64,000 nucleotides of DNA from Paludifilum halophilum (GTDB lineage: Bacteria; Bacillota; Bacilli; Thermoactinomycetales; DSM-45169), in NCBI RefSeq assembly GCF_002245355.1, contig NZ_NOWF01000001.1, positions 310,001-374,000 on the forward strand. Reading direction: 5' to 3'. Position 1 is the first letter of the stretch. Each line of letters opens with the position of its first letter. Of the stretch, positions 17,161 to 25,413 are shown in pieces. The notes under the pieces were generated by a model. That model worked only from the letters and a program-made list of their open reading frames with translations, was not told where the DNA came from and did no database searches. Both the position numbers and the translations under genes were made by a program.

Positions 17161-18561
17161 TTATCCCTGTTCGAAATAACGGGCGCGTTCCCAGGTTGTC
17201 ACAACCGCATCATAGGCCTGTTGCTCCAGCTTGGCCGCATATCCGTAATGATAAGCGACATCCTCGCCCAGGATCTTTTTTACTGTATCGCTTCCCTCCC
17301 AGTAGGCGATCGCCTCATACAGCGATCCGGGGATAGAGGGTGAACCTTTCACTTCATAGGCGTTCCCCTTCCGTTCCGCTTCCGGTTCGATTCTCTGTTC
17401 AATCCCCTCCAGCCCGGCTCCGATCATCGCCGCATAGGCCAGATACGGGTTGATATCCGCCCCAGTGATCCGGTTCTCGATTCGGAGACCTTTTTTGTCC
17501 CCGACGATGCGAATACCGGCGGAACGGTTATCGCGGCTCCACACGATGTGAACCGGAGCCCAGCTTTCCGGAGCAAACCGCTTGTAGGAATTGATGTTCG
17601 GCGCAAACCACAGGGTCAGATCCCGGGTATATTTCATCACACCCCCGAGGAAATGACGCATCGTCTCCGACATATGATGCTTCGCGGCGGGATCGTAGAA
17701 GAGATTGTTCTTTAGATCCGGATCCCATAGGCTGATGTGGATATGTCCGCTGGATCCCGTCCACCGGTGGTCCGGCTTGGCCATGAACGTAATCGCATAT
17801 CCTTCCTGAATGCCGATTTCCTTCAAACCGTGTTTGAAGGAAACGTGGCGGTCCGCTGAGGATAGGGCATCGGTATACACCAGGTTCACCTCGTGTTGAC
17901 CGGCGCAGGCTTCCCCCTTGGAGGATTCGACAGGAATCCCTGATTCCGTCATATACTGGCGGACCTTGCGGTAGAGCGGCTCATTTCTCGTCCCCTGCAA
18001 CAGATTGTAATCCTCATTGTAACGGCCCGCTGTCAGGATCCTCTCATAACCCTTATCGTGGATGGATTCATAGGTTTCCTCCATCGTATAAAACTCCAGC
18101 TCGCTGGCCATCATGATGTGAAAACCCCGATCCCGGGCTTTTTTAAGCTGTTTCTTCAGAATGCTGCGGGGAGCGATGTCGATCAGTTCCCCGGTTGCCT
18201 CCGAGACGACATCGGCCAACACCATCGCCGTCTTGTCCAGCCAGGGAATCCGGCGCAGGGTAGACCAGTCCGGGCGGGCCAGCCAATCGCCGTATCCGCC
18301 CTCCCAGTTCATCTCCCGAAACCCGGGAGGCGTGTTCATCTCCATATCCGTTCCCAACAGATAGTTGCAAAAATGAGTTCCGTGATCCAGATCACCCTGC
18401 AGAAAATAATCCCCCGTCAAGCGTTTACCCATCAGCCGGCCCTGCATATCGATAATAGCGACGACCACGGTGTCGATGCGACCTTCCCGGACCGCTTCTT
18501 CCAGTTCCCTTTTCGTCATCATCCCTTTGGCCCGTACTTCCGTATCCGTCTGATTCATCAT
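17161..18561 (-). CDS. Glutamine synthetase-like gamma-glutamylamine ligase
   Basis: This 466-residue protein has the glutamine synthetase fold: ASELEFY (metal-binding Glu), GEACAGQHEVNLVYTDAL, SGHIHISL, then FAPNINSYKRFAPESWAP and IENRITGADINPYLAYAAMIGAG. Glutamate-ammonia ligases of central metabolism differ in the N-terminus and context, while this form resembles PuuA-type gamma-glutamylputrescine and GlnA4-type gamma-glutamylethanolamide synthetases. With a permease, aldehyde dehydrogenase and class I amidotransferase-type hydrolase around it, ligation of glutamate to an amine is likely. The exact amine is inferred from the permease. Confidence 0.82.
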   Translation of the reverse strand: MMNQTDTEVRAKGMMTKRELEEAVREGRIDTVVVAIIDMQGRLMGKRLTGDYFLQGDLDHGTHFCNYLLGTDMEMNTPPGFREMNWEGGYGDWLARPDWSTLRRIPWLDKTAMVLADVVSEATGELIDIAPRSILKKQLKKARDRGFHIMMASELEFYTMEETYESIHDKGYERILTAGRYNEDYNLLQGTRNEPLYRKVRQYMTESGIPVESSKGEACAGQHEVNLVYTDALSSADRHVSFKHGLKEIGIQEGYAITFMAKPDHRWTGSSGHIHISLWDPDLKNNLFYDPAAKHHMSETMRHFLGGVMKYTRDLTLWFAPNINSYKRFAPESWAPVHIVWSRDNRSAGIRIVGDKKGLRIENRITGADINPYLAYAAMIGAGLEGIEQRIEPEAERKGNAYEVKGSPSIPGSLYEAIAYWEGSDTVKKILGEDVAYHYGYAAKLEQQAYDAVVTTWERARYFEQG

Positions 18562-18582
18562 CGGCCCCTCCCTGTAGTTGAA

Positions 18583-20025
18583 TCAATCCAACACCGTAGC
18601 GATATACTTCAGCTCCAGAAACTCCTCCAACCCGTGGTGACCCCCTTCCCGACCCATGCCGCTCTCTTTGATACCGCCAAAGGGAGCTTGGGGGAAACTG
18701 AGGGAAGTCCCGTTCACCCCGACCATACCGAACTCCAGCTCTTCGCTGACGCGGTGGATGCGGCTGGCGTCCCTGGTAAATAAATAGGCGGCCAGCCCGT
18801 AAGGCGTCCGGTTGCTACGGGCGATCACCTCCTCCTCGTCATCAAAAGTGAGAATGGGGGCGACAGGACCAAACACTTCTTCCCGGGTGAGTTTCATGGA
18901 ATCATTCACGCTACAGAGGACTGTCGGCGTGTAGAACGTGCCCTTCTCGAACAATTCCTCGCCCCCAACCCGAACCTCGGCTCCTTTTTCCCGGGCATCA
19001 TCGATCAGGGAGGCCACTTTACGGCGGGCTTCCTCATTGATCAAGGGGCCCACATGCATCCCCGGCTGGGTACCCGCTCCCACTTTCAGTTGTCGGACCC
19101 GGTCGGCGATTCGCTCGGTGAGAGCCTGTGTAATCTCCCGGTGGGCGTAGATCAAGTTGATCCCATTACACATCTGTCCGCAATTTTCAAACTTATTGTC
19201 CACGATGGCGTCCGCAGCCTTGTCCAGATCCGCGTCGGGAAAGACAATCGCCGGCGCATTGCCCCCCAGCTCCAGGGACAGGCGTTTTACTTGATCCGCC
19301 GCCTGTCTCATCAGCATCTTGCCTACGTCCGTCGACCCGGTAAAGGAGAGTTTGCGCACCCGCGAATCGGTCAGCCACGCTTCCCCGATCTCCGAAGCCT
19401 TCCCCGTCACCAGATTGGCCACCCCGGAGGGCAGGCCCGTCGCCATCAACTCCCTGAACAGGGCAATAGCGATCAGCGGCGTCTCCTTCGGCGGTTTCAC
19501 CACGACCGTGCATCCGGCGGCGAGAGCGGGGGCCACCTTGCGGGTTACCATCGCCGCAGGGTAGTTCCAGGGAGTGATCAACGCCGCCACCCCCACCGGT
19601 TCCCGCAGGACGGTGATCCGATGATCGGAACGGGAGGAGGGTATCACTTCCCCGTAGATCCGCTTCGCCTCCTCGGCATACCACTCTACGAACTCGGCGG
19701 CAACTCCCAGCTCCCCCTCCGCCTCGGAAACGGGTTTACCCTGCTCTAGAGAGAGAAGTTGGGCCAATTCGGTACTCTTTTTTCGAATCCGCCGCGCCCA
19801 CTCCTTCAAGTAACGGGACCGATCCGGACCCGGCCGCTTGGACCACGCGGAAAAAGCTCGATGGGCGGCATCGACGGCTCTGGCCGCCAGCTCTTCTCCC
19901 CCGTTGGGAATGTAACCGATCTCTTCCCCCGTCGCCGGATTGATCACCTCCGTCGATTCGGTCCATTCTTCTTTACAGCCGTCAATCCAACAGTAATTCC
20001 AGTAGGATTGGATCTCACTATTCAT
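18583..20025 (-). CDS. NAD(P)-dependent aldehyde dehydrogenase
   Basis: A ~480-residue aldehyde dehydrogenase with TPWNYPAAM, FTGSTDVGK (cofactor), catalytic Glu in LELGGNAP, catalytic Cys in NCGQMCNG and EVFGPVAP near the C-terminus. In the cluster it would oxidise a gamma-glutamyl aminoaldehyde to the acid, like PuuC. ATG 20023-20025 is preceded by GGAGGAAGAGAGG; the start overlaps the end of the upstream hydrolase gene, so the two are translationally linked. Confidence 0.9.
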   Translation of the reverse strand: MNSEIQSYWNYCWIDGCKEEWTESTEVINPATGEEIGYIPNGGEELAARAVDAAHRAFSAWSKRPGPDRSRYLKEWARRIRKKSTELAQLLSLEQGKPVSEAEGELGVAAEFVEWYAEEAKRIYGEVIPSSRSDHRITVLREPVGVAALITPWNYPAAMVTRKVAPALAAGCTVVVKPPKETPLIAIALFRELMATGLPSGVANLVTGKASEIGEAWLTDSRVRKLSFTGSTDVGKMLMRQAADQVKRLSLELGGNAPAIVFPDADLDKAADAIVDNKFENCGQMCNGINLIYAHREITQALTERIADRVRQLKVGAGTQPGMHVGPLINEEARRKVASLIDDAREKGAEVRVGGEELFEKGTFYTPTVLCSVNDSMKLTREEVFGPVAPILTFDDEEEVIARSNRTPYGLAAYLFTRDASRIHRVSEELEFGMVGVNGTSLSFPQAPFGGIKESGMGREGGHHGLEEFLELKYIATVLD

Positions 20026-20785
20026 CCTCTCTTCCTCCTTCACCCTCGATTTGTTCCATCAACCAACGGAAGGGGAGCAACCCTTCCTTGTACTCCACCG
20101 CCATTGTCTCCGGATGCCACTGAACAGCGAGAATGTTGGGATGGTCGGGATGATACAACCCTTCCACCACCCCGTCCTCAGCGGCGGCTGATACCACCAA
20201 ACCCTCGCCCGGCTCTTTGACGACCTGATGATGATAGCTGTTGGTCTCGGTTTTCTCTTTTCCGAATAATTCTGTCAGGATCGGATGGAGCAACCAAACC
20301 CGGTGGGCCAGGTACCAGCGGGGAGCCCGGTTGAACTGGTGGGAAAAGGCATCACTTGCGACGTCGGTGACATCCTTGTACAGCGTTCCCCCGAAATGGA
20401 TGTTGAACAACTGCATCCCGCGGCAAATGGCCAGCACCGGCTTCTGCAAACGGATCGCGTCTGCGATCAGGGTCAGCTCAAACCGGTCCCGCTCCGGGGC
20501 CAGTTGCCAGCAACGCATGTCCGGTCGCTCCCCGTATAAAGAAGGATCAATATCCTCCCCTCCGCTCAGGACCAGACCATCCAATCCCTCCAGGAGGGTA
20601 CGGCAGTCCCTCCGGCTTCCGACAGGAATCCCCACAGCCACTCCTCCCACCTGTTCGACAGCGTGGATATAATCGTGACCGACGATGCTGAATCCCTGCC
20701 CGGGCAACCCGCGAAAACTCCCGCCGTACCCCTCTTCTCCCCGAACGTGATATCCGGTAATGCCGATCAACGGTTTTTTCCCCAT
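20018..20785 (-). CDS. Class I glutamine amidotransferase-like hydrolase (PuuD type, peptidase C26)
   Basis: The protein has the C26 signature: GLVLSGGEDIDPSLYGE near residue 65, nucleophile Cys in AICRGMQLFNIHFGG, and the catalytic His-Glu in AVQWHPETM. PuuD hydrolyses gamma-glutamyl-GABA; here the likely substrate is a gamma-glutamyl amino acid made by the aldehyde dehydrogenase, releasing glutamate. ATG 20785 (MGKKPLIGITGYH) is preceded by AAGGGAGG. It is the first structural gene after the regulator pair, behind a terminator-like leader. Confidence 0.88.
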   Translation of the reverse strand: MGKKPLIGITGYHVRGEEGYGGSFRGLPGQGFSIVGHDYIHAVEQVGGVAVGIPVGSRRDCRTLLEGLDGLVLSGGEDIDPSLYGERPDMRCWQLAPERDRFELTLIADAIRLQKPVLAICRGMQLFNIHFGGTLYKDVTDVASDAFSHQFNRAPRWYLAHRVWLLHPILTELFGKEKTETNSYHHQVVKEPGEGLVVSAAAEDGVVEGLYHPDHPNILAVQWHPETMAVEYKEGLLPFRWLMEQIEGEGGREDE

Positions 20786-20816
20786 CTCGTTGCCTCCCTT
20801 AAAAAGAAAAATGCCC

Positions 20817-20862
20817 AAAAACCCTCGTCTTCAGAGGATTCTCAGGCACCGTTGCCTCATTT
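20817..20862 (-). promoter_or_regulatory. Candidate ANTAR antitermination leader
   Basis: Just after the response-regulator stop, the minus-strand RNA forms AGGC-(AACGGU)-GCCU, a stem with a six-base loop having A at position 1 and G at position 4, the pattern known for ANTAR targets. Six bases later AUCCUC pairs with GAGGGU around a seven-base loop and is followed by UUUUU. The first hairpin fits; the second loop does not match the A1/G4 hexaloop, so the full two-hairpin motif is unproven. Confidence 0.5.
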
Positions 20863-20875
20863 TTATTTATTTTTT

Positions 20876-21460
20876 TTAAAATGCCATTTGCTCTTCCTGT
20901 TCCCGCAAAATCTCCCCGGCCCGTTCGCCGATGGATATCTGCCGGTCCATACTGCCTTTCCGCAAGTACTTGTATGCCTGTTCCTCGGACCAGCCATGCT
21001 GTTTCATCAGGAGGCCCTTCGCCCGTTCCACCAGCTTCCGCTCCCGGAGCTTCTGCTCCATCAGATCCATCTCCCGGCGCATAGAGGCGATCCGCCCGGC
21101 CTGAGCGAGAGCGACTTCCACTGTTGGAATCAAGTCCGATTCACGGACCGGTTTGGTCAGATAGCCGGTAACATGAGCGTTTTTCGCCTCTTGCACCAAC
21201 TCCCTCTGGCTGTACGCGCTCAACAGCAGAATGGGGATCTGCAGAGAACGGGTGATGATCCGGCTCGCTTTGATACCGTTCATCTTCGGCATCTTGATGT
21301 CCATGATGATCAGGTCCGGGCGGAGGCGGTAGGCCAGTTCCACCGCCTTCTCTCCGTCACCGGCCTCCCCGGCAGTCTCATATCCCGCCTCCATCAGCAT
21401 CTCCTTCAAGTCCATGCGCATGATGGATTCATCTTCCGCCACCAAAATGCGTCCCGGCAT
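20876..21460 (-). CDS. ANTAR-domain response regulator (EutV-like)
   Basis: Residues 1-120 are a receiver domain with acidic pair ED (9-10), phosphorylation Asp in LIIMDIKMPKMNG and Lys in GYLTKP. The C-terminal ~60 residues are an ANTAR RNA-binding domain: LVERAKGLLMKQHGWSEEQAYKYLRKGSMDRQ. EutV-type regulators bind paired hairpins in nascent mRNA and prevent termination. It is co-transcribed with its kinase (two-base gap) and is followed by a hairpin/terminator leader before the amine-catabolic genes, which supports antitermination control of the island. Confidence 0.9.
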   Translation of the reverse strand: MPGRILVAEDESIMRMDLKEMLMEAGYETAGEAGDGEKAVELAYRLRPDLIIMDIKMPKMNGIKASRIITRSLQIPILLLSAYSQRELVQEAKNAHVTGYLTKPVRESDLIPTVEVALAQAGRIASMRREMDLMEQKLRERKLVERAKGLLMKQHGWSEEQAYKYLRKGSMDRQISIGERAGEILREQEEQMAF

Positions 21461-21462
21461 GG

Positions 21463-22863
21463 TTATCCCTCCTCCAACGGGAATTGGACAATCGCTTCGG
21501 TCCCCTCGGGTGTCGGAAAGGCAGAGAAGGAACCGGACAAGTCCTGCTCCGCCAGGGTTCGAACAATCTGCAGACCGAGGGAGGCCTCCTCGTTCCGCTT
21601 AGAGGGAAGCCCGTATCCGTCATCCCAGATCCGCACCCGCACCTCGTACCCGAGGGACTCGATATGGACACCGATCCGGCCGTATTTCCGGTCGACAAAG
21701 GCGTGTTCGACGCTGTTCTGGATCAGCTCATTCACCACCAGGGCCAGTGATACTGCTTTATCGGAGGGAAGGATGATCGGCTTTCCCGTGAAAGCGATTT
21801 CGATCTCTTTGTCAGGACGACCATTCACGACCAACATCGACCCGATCTTTTTCATCATGTCCAGGATCTCTACCTCGTCCAGACCGGTACTGGAAAAAAT
21901 CTCGTGGACGGAGGCGATACTGAGAATCCGGTTCAGGCTCTCCTGAAAAATGCTTTTCACTTCTTTAGAGGGGGCCCTTCTCATTTGCAGGCGGAGGAGG
22001 CTGGCGATCATCTGCAGGTTGTTTTTCACCCGATGGTGAATCTCCTTGATGACAGTGGATTTCACCATCAGCTGCCGCTCTTTTTCCCGAAGCTCCGTCA
22101 CATCCCGGATCATCAGCAGAGTACCGATACGCCGGTTTTCTTTTCGTAAACTGATGCTTTTTACACCCAGCGTCTTTTTTCTCCATCGGACTTCCTCATA
22201 GTGAACCTCATGTGACTGGTAATCCAGATCGCGGAGAAACTCAAGCTGGTCATCCACCGGGATATCCTGACTTTCCCCTCCAGCCAGCAGATTGAGCGCC
22301 TGGGTATTGGCATAGTCAATGCGGCCTTCCCTATCCACCAGAAACAGTGCCTCCTGAATCAAATCGGGGATCAGCGACCCCTGTTCCGCCATACCCATCA
22401 ATGTCTGACTGAGTTGCTCCGTCGTGTGGGAAAGGGCGCGCAGCTGGTTTTCGTGCCTCAATTGTAAACTGATATCCTGTTCCATGATCAGGGAGCCGAT
22501 GATCTCGCCGCGGTCATTTTTTACCGGGACGACGCTCTGCTTCACCGTTTTTCCCTCTTGGGTAATCGCCCGATTGCGGACCGTGGGTTCACCGGTCTGA
22601 TGCGTGCGTGCCACCGCCGGCTCGTACATCTCATACGCCCACTGCCCCACAACGGATTTCCGGTACAGGGAAGACCCCGTAGACGGGCTCGCCTCGGCCA
22701 CCACCACGGCATGGGGACCGTTCTTGACCGGGCAATCGATAAATACATGTGCCTGGGAAAGATCAGCAATCATGCGTAGTTTTCGGCTCAAATCACAAAT
22801 TTGCCGGATATCCTCATCCATCAATGAAGTGTGTTCTTTACAAAGTTCCTCGATCGACGTCAC
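21463..22863 (-). CDS. HisKA_2 sensor histidine kinase (EutW-like)
   Basis: The kinase has an N-terminal GAF-like sensor region with VFIDCPV, a PAS domain around FLVDREGRIDYAN, a HisKA_2 dimerisation motif EIHHRVKNNLQMIASLLRLQ with the phosphorylated His, and an ATPase domain with VNELIQNSVEHAF and DDGYG. No transmembrane segment is seen, so it senses a cytoplasmic signal. I place the start at GTG 22861-22863, after GGGGAAAAAGGCCGCT; an earlier in-frame TTG at 22902 lies inside a terminator-like hairpin. It partners the ANTAR regulator downstream. Confidence 0.88.
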   Translation of the reverse strand: MTSIEELCKEHTSLMDEDIRQICDLSRKLRMIADLSQAHVFIDCPVKNGPHAVVVAEASPSTGSSLYRKSVVGQWAYEMYEPAVARTHQTGEPTVRNRAITQEGKTVKQSVVPVKNDRGEIIGSLIMEQDISLQLRHENQLRALSHTTEQLSQTLMGMAEQGSLIPDLIQEALFLVDREGRIDYANTQALNLLAGGESQDIPVDDQLEFLRDLDYQSHEVHYEEVRWRKKTLGVKSISLRKENRRIGTLLMIRDVTELREKERQLMVKSTVIKEIHHRVKNNLQMIASLLRLQMRRAPSKEVKSIFQESLNRILSIASVHEIFSSTGLDEVEILDMMKKIGSMLVVNGRPDKEIEIAFTGKPIILPSDKAVSLALVVNELIQNSVEHAFVDRKYGRIGVHIESLGYEVRVRIWDDGYGLPSKRNEEASLGLQIVRTLAEQDLSGSFSAFPTPEGTEAIVQFPLEEG

Positions 22864-22884
22864 AGCGGCCTTTTTCCCCTTTTT

Positions 22885-22928
22885 GGCAAAAAAGCGCCTC
22901 AATGATAAACATTGGAGGCGCCTTTGCC
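22885..22928 (-). terminator. Hairpin/terminator in the kinase leader
   Basis: On the minus strand GGCAAAG, GCGCCU and CAAUG pair with CAUUG, AGGCGC and UUUUGCC around a UUUAU loop, with six U after the main stem. It sits between the promoter and the kinase start, so it may act as an attenuator. Confidence 0.65.
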
Positions 22929-22933
22929 GTTAC

Positions 22934-22962
22934 ATTCTATTCACTTTATGTTTGCATTGTAA
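22934..22962 (-). promoter_or_regulatory. Possible sigma-A promoter for the kinase/regulator genes
   Basis: TTACAA and TAGAAT are separated by 17 bases on the minus strand, directly before the leader hairpin. Both boxes deviate from consensus. Confidence 0.5.
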
Positions 22963-23087
22963 CAGATCCACAAGGTTGAGTAAATGAAATTAAGATAATA
23001 TTCTGCATCCAAAAACAGCCAATCGGATAAAAAGCCCGCCACCCCACATATTGGCGTCTCATCAAGTTCATGTTCGATGGTTTTCCT

Positions 23088-23152
23088 GCATCCCTGGATG
23101 CTTGATCGTCTTTTTTCTCCTTTTGTTTGCATTACAAACTTGTTTATATTTT
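23088..23152. repeat. ~75-bp two-dyad repeat, copy D
   Basis: A GCATCC/GGATGC dyad, 25 bases, then GTTTGCATTACAAAC and TTGTTTATATTTT. It lies downstream of the DUF4870 gene; copy E lies upstream of it. The remainder of the 356-bp gap 22864-23219 holds the kinase leader and a terminator. Confidence 0.6.
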
Positions 23153-23191
23153 GAATGACGGTGCACGAAAAGAATGTCGGACCGAAAAAAT

Positions 23192-23214
23192 AAACCCTCT
23201 TTCCCAGAGGGTTT
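23192..23214 (-). terminator. Terminator of the DUF4870 gene
   Basis: Stem AAACCCTCT / AGAGGGTTT lies six bases after the stop, followed on the minus strand by a T-rich stretch. Confidence 0.8.
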
Positions 23215-23219
23215 GTAAC

Positions 23220-23522
23220 TTACCGAATGAAAGAACCGATGATCGGATAATCAAACCGGCGATTTGTCAACGCGTAAAAGATACCGACAATCGGGGCAAT
23301 CAAAGCGATCAAACCGAACACGATCAAAAAGGGAATCCCGATCAAAATAAATGAGAAAAAGTAAGATATGGAAACAAGAATCCCGATCACAACATGAAAA
23401 ACCAAGGCTTGCAGTGACAGTCGCTTGATGTCCCGGTCGCCGGACAACAGATAAACGACGATCGGCAATAGAATCGGAGCAAACCAAGTGCTCGCGTGGA
23501 TCAATACTTTTAACACTTTCAT
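23220..23522 (-). CDS. DUF4870-like small membrane protein
   Basis: The 100-residue protein has three hydrophobic segments and the DUF4870 pattern: WFAPILLPIVVYLLSGD, a basic turn, LSLQALVFHVVIGI, and PIVGIFYAL. Function is not established. I prefer the ATG at 23520-23522 (MKVLKVL), which matches the usual family start and has GGGAGGTG upstream at a long spacing of 13 bases; the ATG at 23600 would add 26 residues but has no ribosome site. Repeat copies D and E flank the gene. Confidence 0.75.
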   Translation of the reverse strand: MKVLKVLIHASTWFAPILLPIVVYLLSGDRDIKRLSLQALVFHVVIGILVSISYFFSFILIGIPFLIVFGLIALIAPIVGIFYALTNRRFDYPIIGSFIR

Positions 23523-23660
23523 CGCAGCAACAACACCTCCCAGGGATGCAATCAAAAAAAGAATCCTTTCCAGTTTACCATGCCGAACGATTCCGTTCAT
23601 GAGGTATACGCCTTATAATTGGCTGATTTCTACTTTACTCGGTAAGCCTTATCGGTTTCA

Positions 23661-23736
23661 AGTCATCGATGGTGAATCGACGATGAATAGTGGATTCGAT
23701 TTTTTTTGTATTACAAACTAATCTGCGTTATATAAG
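23661..23736. repeat. ~75-bp two-dyad repeat, copy E (divergent)
   Basis: It begins AGTCATC with the dyad CATCGATG, then TTTGTATTACAAAC at the expected distance (44 versus 42 bases from the repeat start in copy A). The tail is less similar. Confidence 0.5.
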
Positions 23737-23768
23737 ATCGACTTTTAACCACTCACACAAAAAGGAAA

Positions 23769-23790
23769 GCCCTCAACTGAGGGCTTTTTT
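23769..23790. terminator. Terminator after dapB
   Basis: Stem GCCCTC / GAGGGC with A-rich and T-rich flanks on both strands; on the minus strand it follows dapB by about 150 bases. Confidence 0.75.
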
Positions 23791-23948
23791 GATCCTTTAA
23801 AGGAAATGAAGGTACACACATCTCCGATCCGTTGCATCTTCACGTTCCTTTTCGTCTGTATTTCTTATATAAGTACCGGTCAGGATGCAAGAAGCGCCGA
23901 ACAGCTTGTTCAAAAGCGGAAAAGGGACTCCCATTTTTCATCCGCTCC

Positions 23949-24752
23949 CTACTCGTCCAGAATCTTTTCCAGGCCGTATACCAAGTGATCGAGCGTCATC
24001 ACCTTTTCCGCTGCCAGCTTGACCCCCGGCATAAAGGATTCCCGGTTCATCGAATCGTGACGCAGAGTCAACAGCTGGCCCGGCCCGCCGAACAACACCT
24101 CTTGATGGGCGACCAGGCCCGGGAGGCGAACACTGTGGACGCGGAACCCGTCCTTATAACCTCCACGGGCTCCTTCCAACGTCTCTTTTTCATCCGGTTG
24201 CCCCTGTTTCATCTCCTCCCGCTCCCGGGAAATCAATTCCGCCGTTTTCAGCGCTGTCCCCGAGGGGGCGTCCAATTTCCGATCATGATGCATTTCGATG
24301 ATCTCGACATGAGGAAGATATTTCGCTGCTCTGGAAGCGAAGTTCATCATCAATACCGCCCCGATCGCAAAATTGGGGGCGATCACACCGCCAATCCCCC
24401 GGTCCCAGCACATCGCCTCCAATTCATGAATCTCGCCCTGGGACAAACCCGTTGCTCCCACCACAGGACGCACTCCGTACTGAATCGCCAACTCCGTGTT
24501 GCGATAAACCACTTCCGGTGTCGTAAAGTCCACCAGGACATCCGGGCGGCTTTGAACCAAAGCATCCTCCAGGGAATCCGTCAAGGCGATTCCCACAGAT
24601 CCGATTCCGACGGATTCACCGACATCCTCCCCGATTCGGCTGCGAGACACCGCTCCCGCCAGTATCATGTTCTCCTCCCGTTGTACCAGCTTGACCGCTT
24701 CCTGCCCCATACGGCCGGTCGCTCCGGCAATCACCACTCTGATCGAATCCAT
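23949..24752 (-). CDS. dapB: 4-hydroxy-tetrahydrodipicolinate reductase
   Basis: DapB acts in diaminopimelate/lysine synthesis, which also supplies dipicolinate for spores. The NAD(P) motif is VIAGATGRMGQE at residues 7-18; DFTTPE, GATGLS, APNFAIGAVLMM and the catalytic EMHHDRKLDAPSGTA are all present. Length 267 is normal. It follows ypjD as in B. subtilis, but the genes that should come next (mgsA onward) are displaced by the amine-catabolic island. Confidence 0.97.
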   Translation of the reverse strand: MDSIRVVIAGATGRMGQEAVKLVQREENMILAGAVSRSRIGEDVGESVGIGSVGIALTDSLEDALVQSRPDVLVDFTTPEVVYRNTELAIQYGVRPVVGATGLSQGEIHELEAMCWDRGIGGVIAPNFAIGAVLMMNFASRAAKYLPHVEIIEMHHDRKLDAPSGTALKTAELISREREEMKQGQPDEKETLEGARGGYKDGFRVHSVRLPGLVAHQEVLFGGPGQLLTLRHDSMNRESFMPGVKLAAEKVMTLDHLVYGLEKILDE

Positions 24753-24808
24753 CTTTGTCGGCCGTCCGTCTTCCCGGAAGGCCTCTCTCCCTTCTGTCCA
24801 GTTTTTAA

Positions 24809-25150
24809 TTATGTAGCCGACTCCTCGTCCACCCGAGTCCAGCGGTCGGCATCCCGGGTATGATATTTCTGCATCACCCGGTTAAAAGCTTCCTCCAGAT
24901 CGATATCCAATGAATTGGCGAAACAGATGACGATAAACAGCAGATCACCCAACTCCATTTCCATACTGTTCTCCTCTTCGCCGGATTTCTTCGGCTTCTC
25001 CCCGTAACAGTGGTTGACCTCCCGGGCCAGCTCCCCCACTTCTTCCGTCATCCGGGCCAGCATGGACAAAGGATGAAAATACCCCTCTTTAAACTGAGAA
25101 ATATAATCGTGGACATCCTGCTGCATCTGTTTCATCGTTCGATCCTCCAT
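24809..25150 (-). CDS. ypjD: MazG-like nucleotide pyrophosphohydrolase (YpjD)
   Basis: This ~113-residue protein has the MazG metal-binding helices: MTEEVGELAREVNHCYG (EExxE) and ELGDLLFIVICFANSLDID (ExxD). MazG enzymes hydrolyse non-canonical NTPs to NMP. ATG 25148-25150 follows GAGGGGG at eight bases; more upstream starts have no site. It precedes dapB, matching the Bacillus ypjD-dapB order. Confidence 0.93.
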   Translation of the reverse strand: MEDRTMKQMQQDVHDYISQFKEGYFHPLSMLARMTEEVGELAREVNHCYGEKPKKSGEEENSMEMELGDLLFIVICFANSLDIDLEEAFNRVMQKYHTRDADRWTRVDEESAT

Positions 25151-25350
25151 CAGTCGTCCCCCTCTCGATACTTCTCCATCGTAACCCATCCCCCCGATGA
25201 AACTCAAACCCCCGGGTTTGAAGGCTCCCGGAGAAAAGAAGGTGTTTTCCGACGAAATTGGAGCAGACTAATCCAAACCAAGGTACAAGAATCTCAATCA
25301 CGGACGACCATACCGGGACTATTCCCGCATGGACGCTTTATCATACGCCA

Positions 25351-25379
25351 TTGCCCGGAATCCTCGCCTATGTAATAAT
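25351..25379 (+). promoter_or_regulatory. Promoter for the YitT-family gene
   Basis: TTGCCC (25351-25356) and AATAAT (25374-25379) are 17 bases apart, about 35 bases before the proposed TTG start. Confidence 0.5.
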
Positions 25380-25413
25380 AAGGATTTGATCAATGGAAGA
25401 GGAGGCGAGATCG

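Larger units (their letters stand above)
23523..23948. other. 426-bp intergenic region
   Basis: It contains the possible upstream part of the DUF4870 gene (to 23600), repeat copy E (23661-23736) and a terminator (23769-23790). No additional gene was recognised between 23800 and 23948. Confidence 0.6.

Noticed and set aside
22861-22902. A TTG at 22902 as the kinase start
   Set aside because: It lies inside a terminator-like hairpin and adds a Lys-rich stretch not typical of the family; GTG 22863 has a ribosome site.
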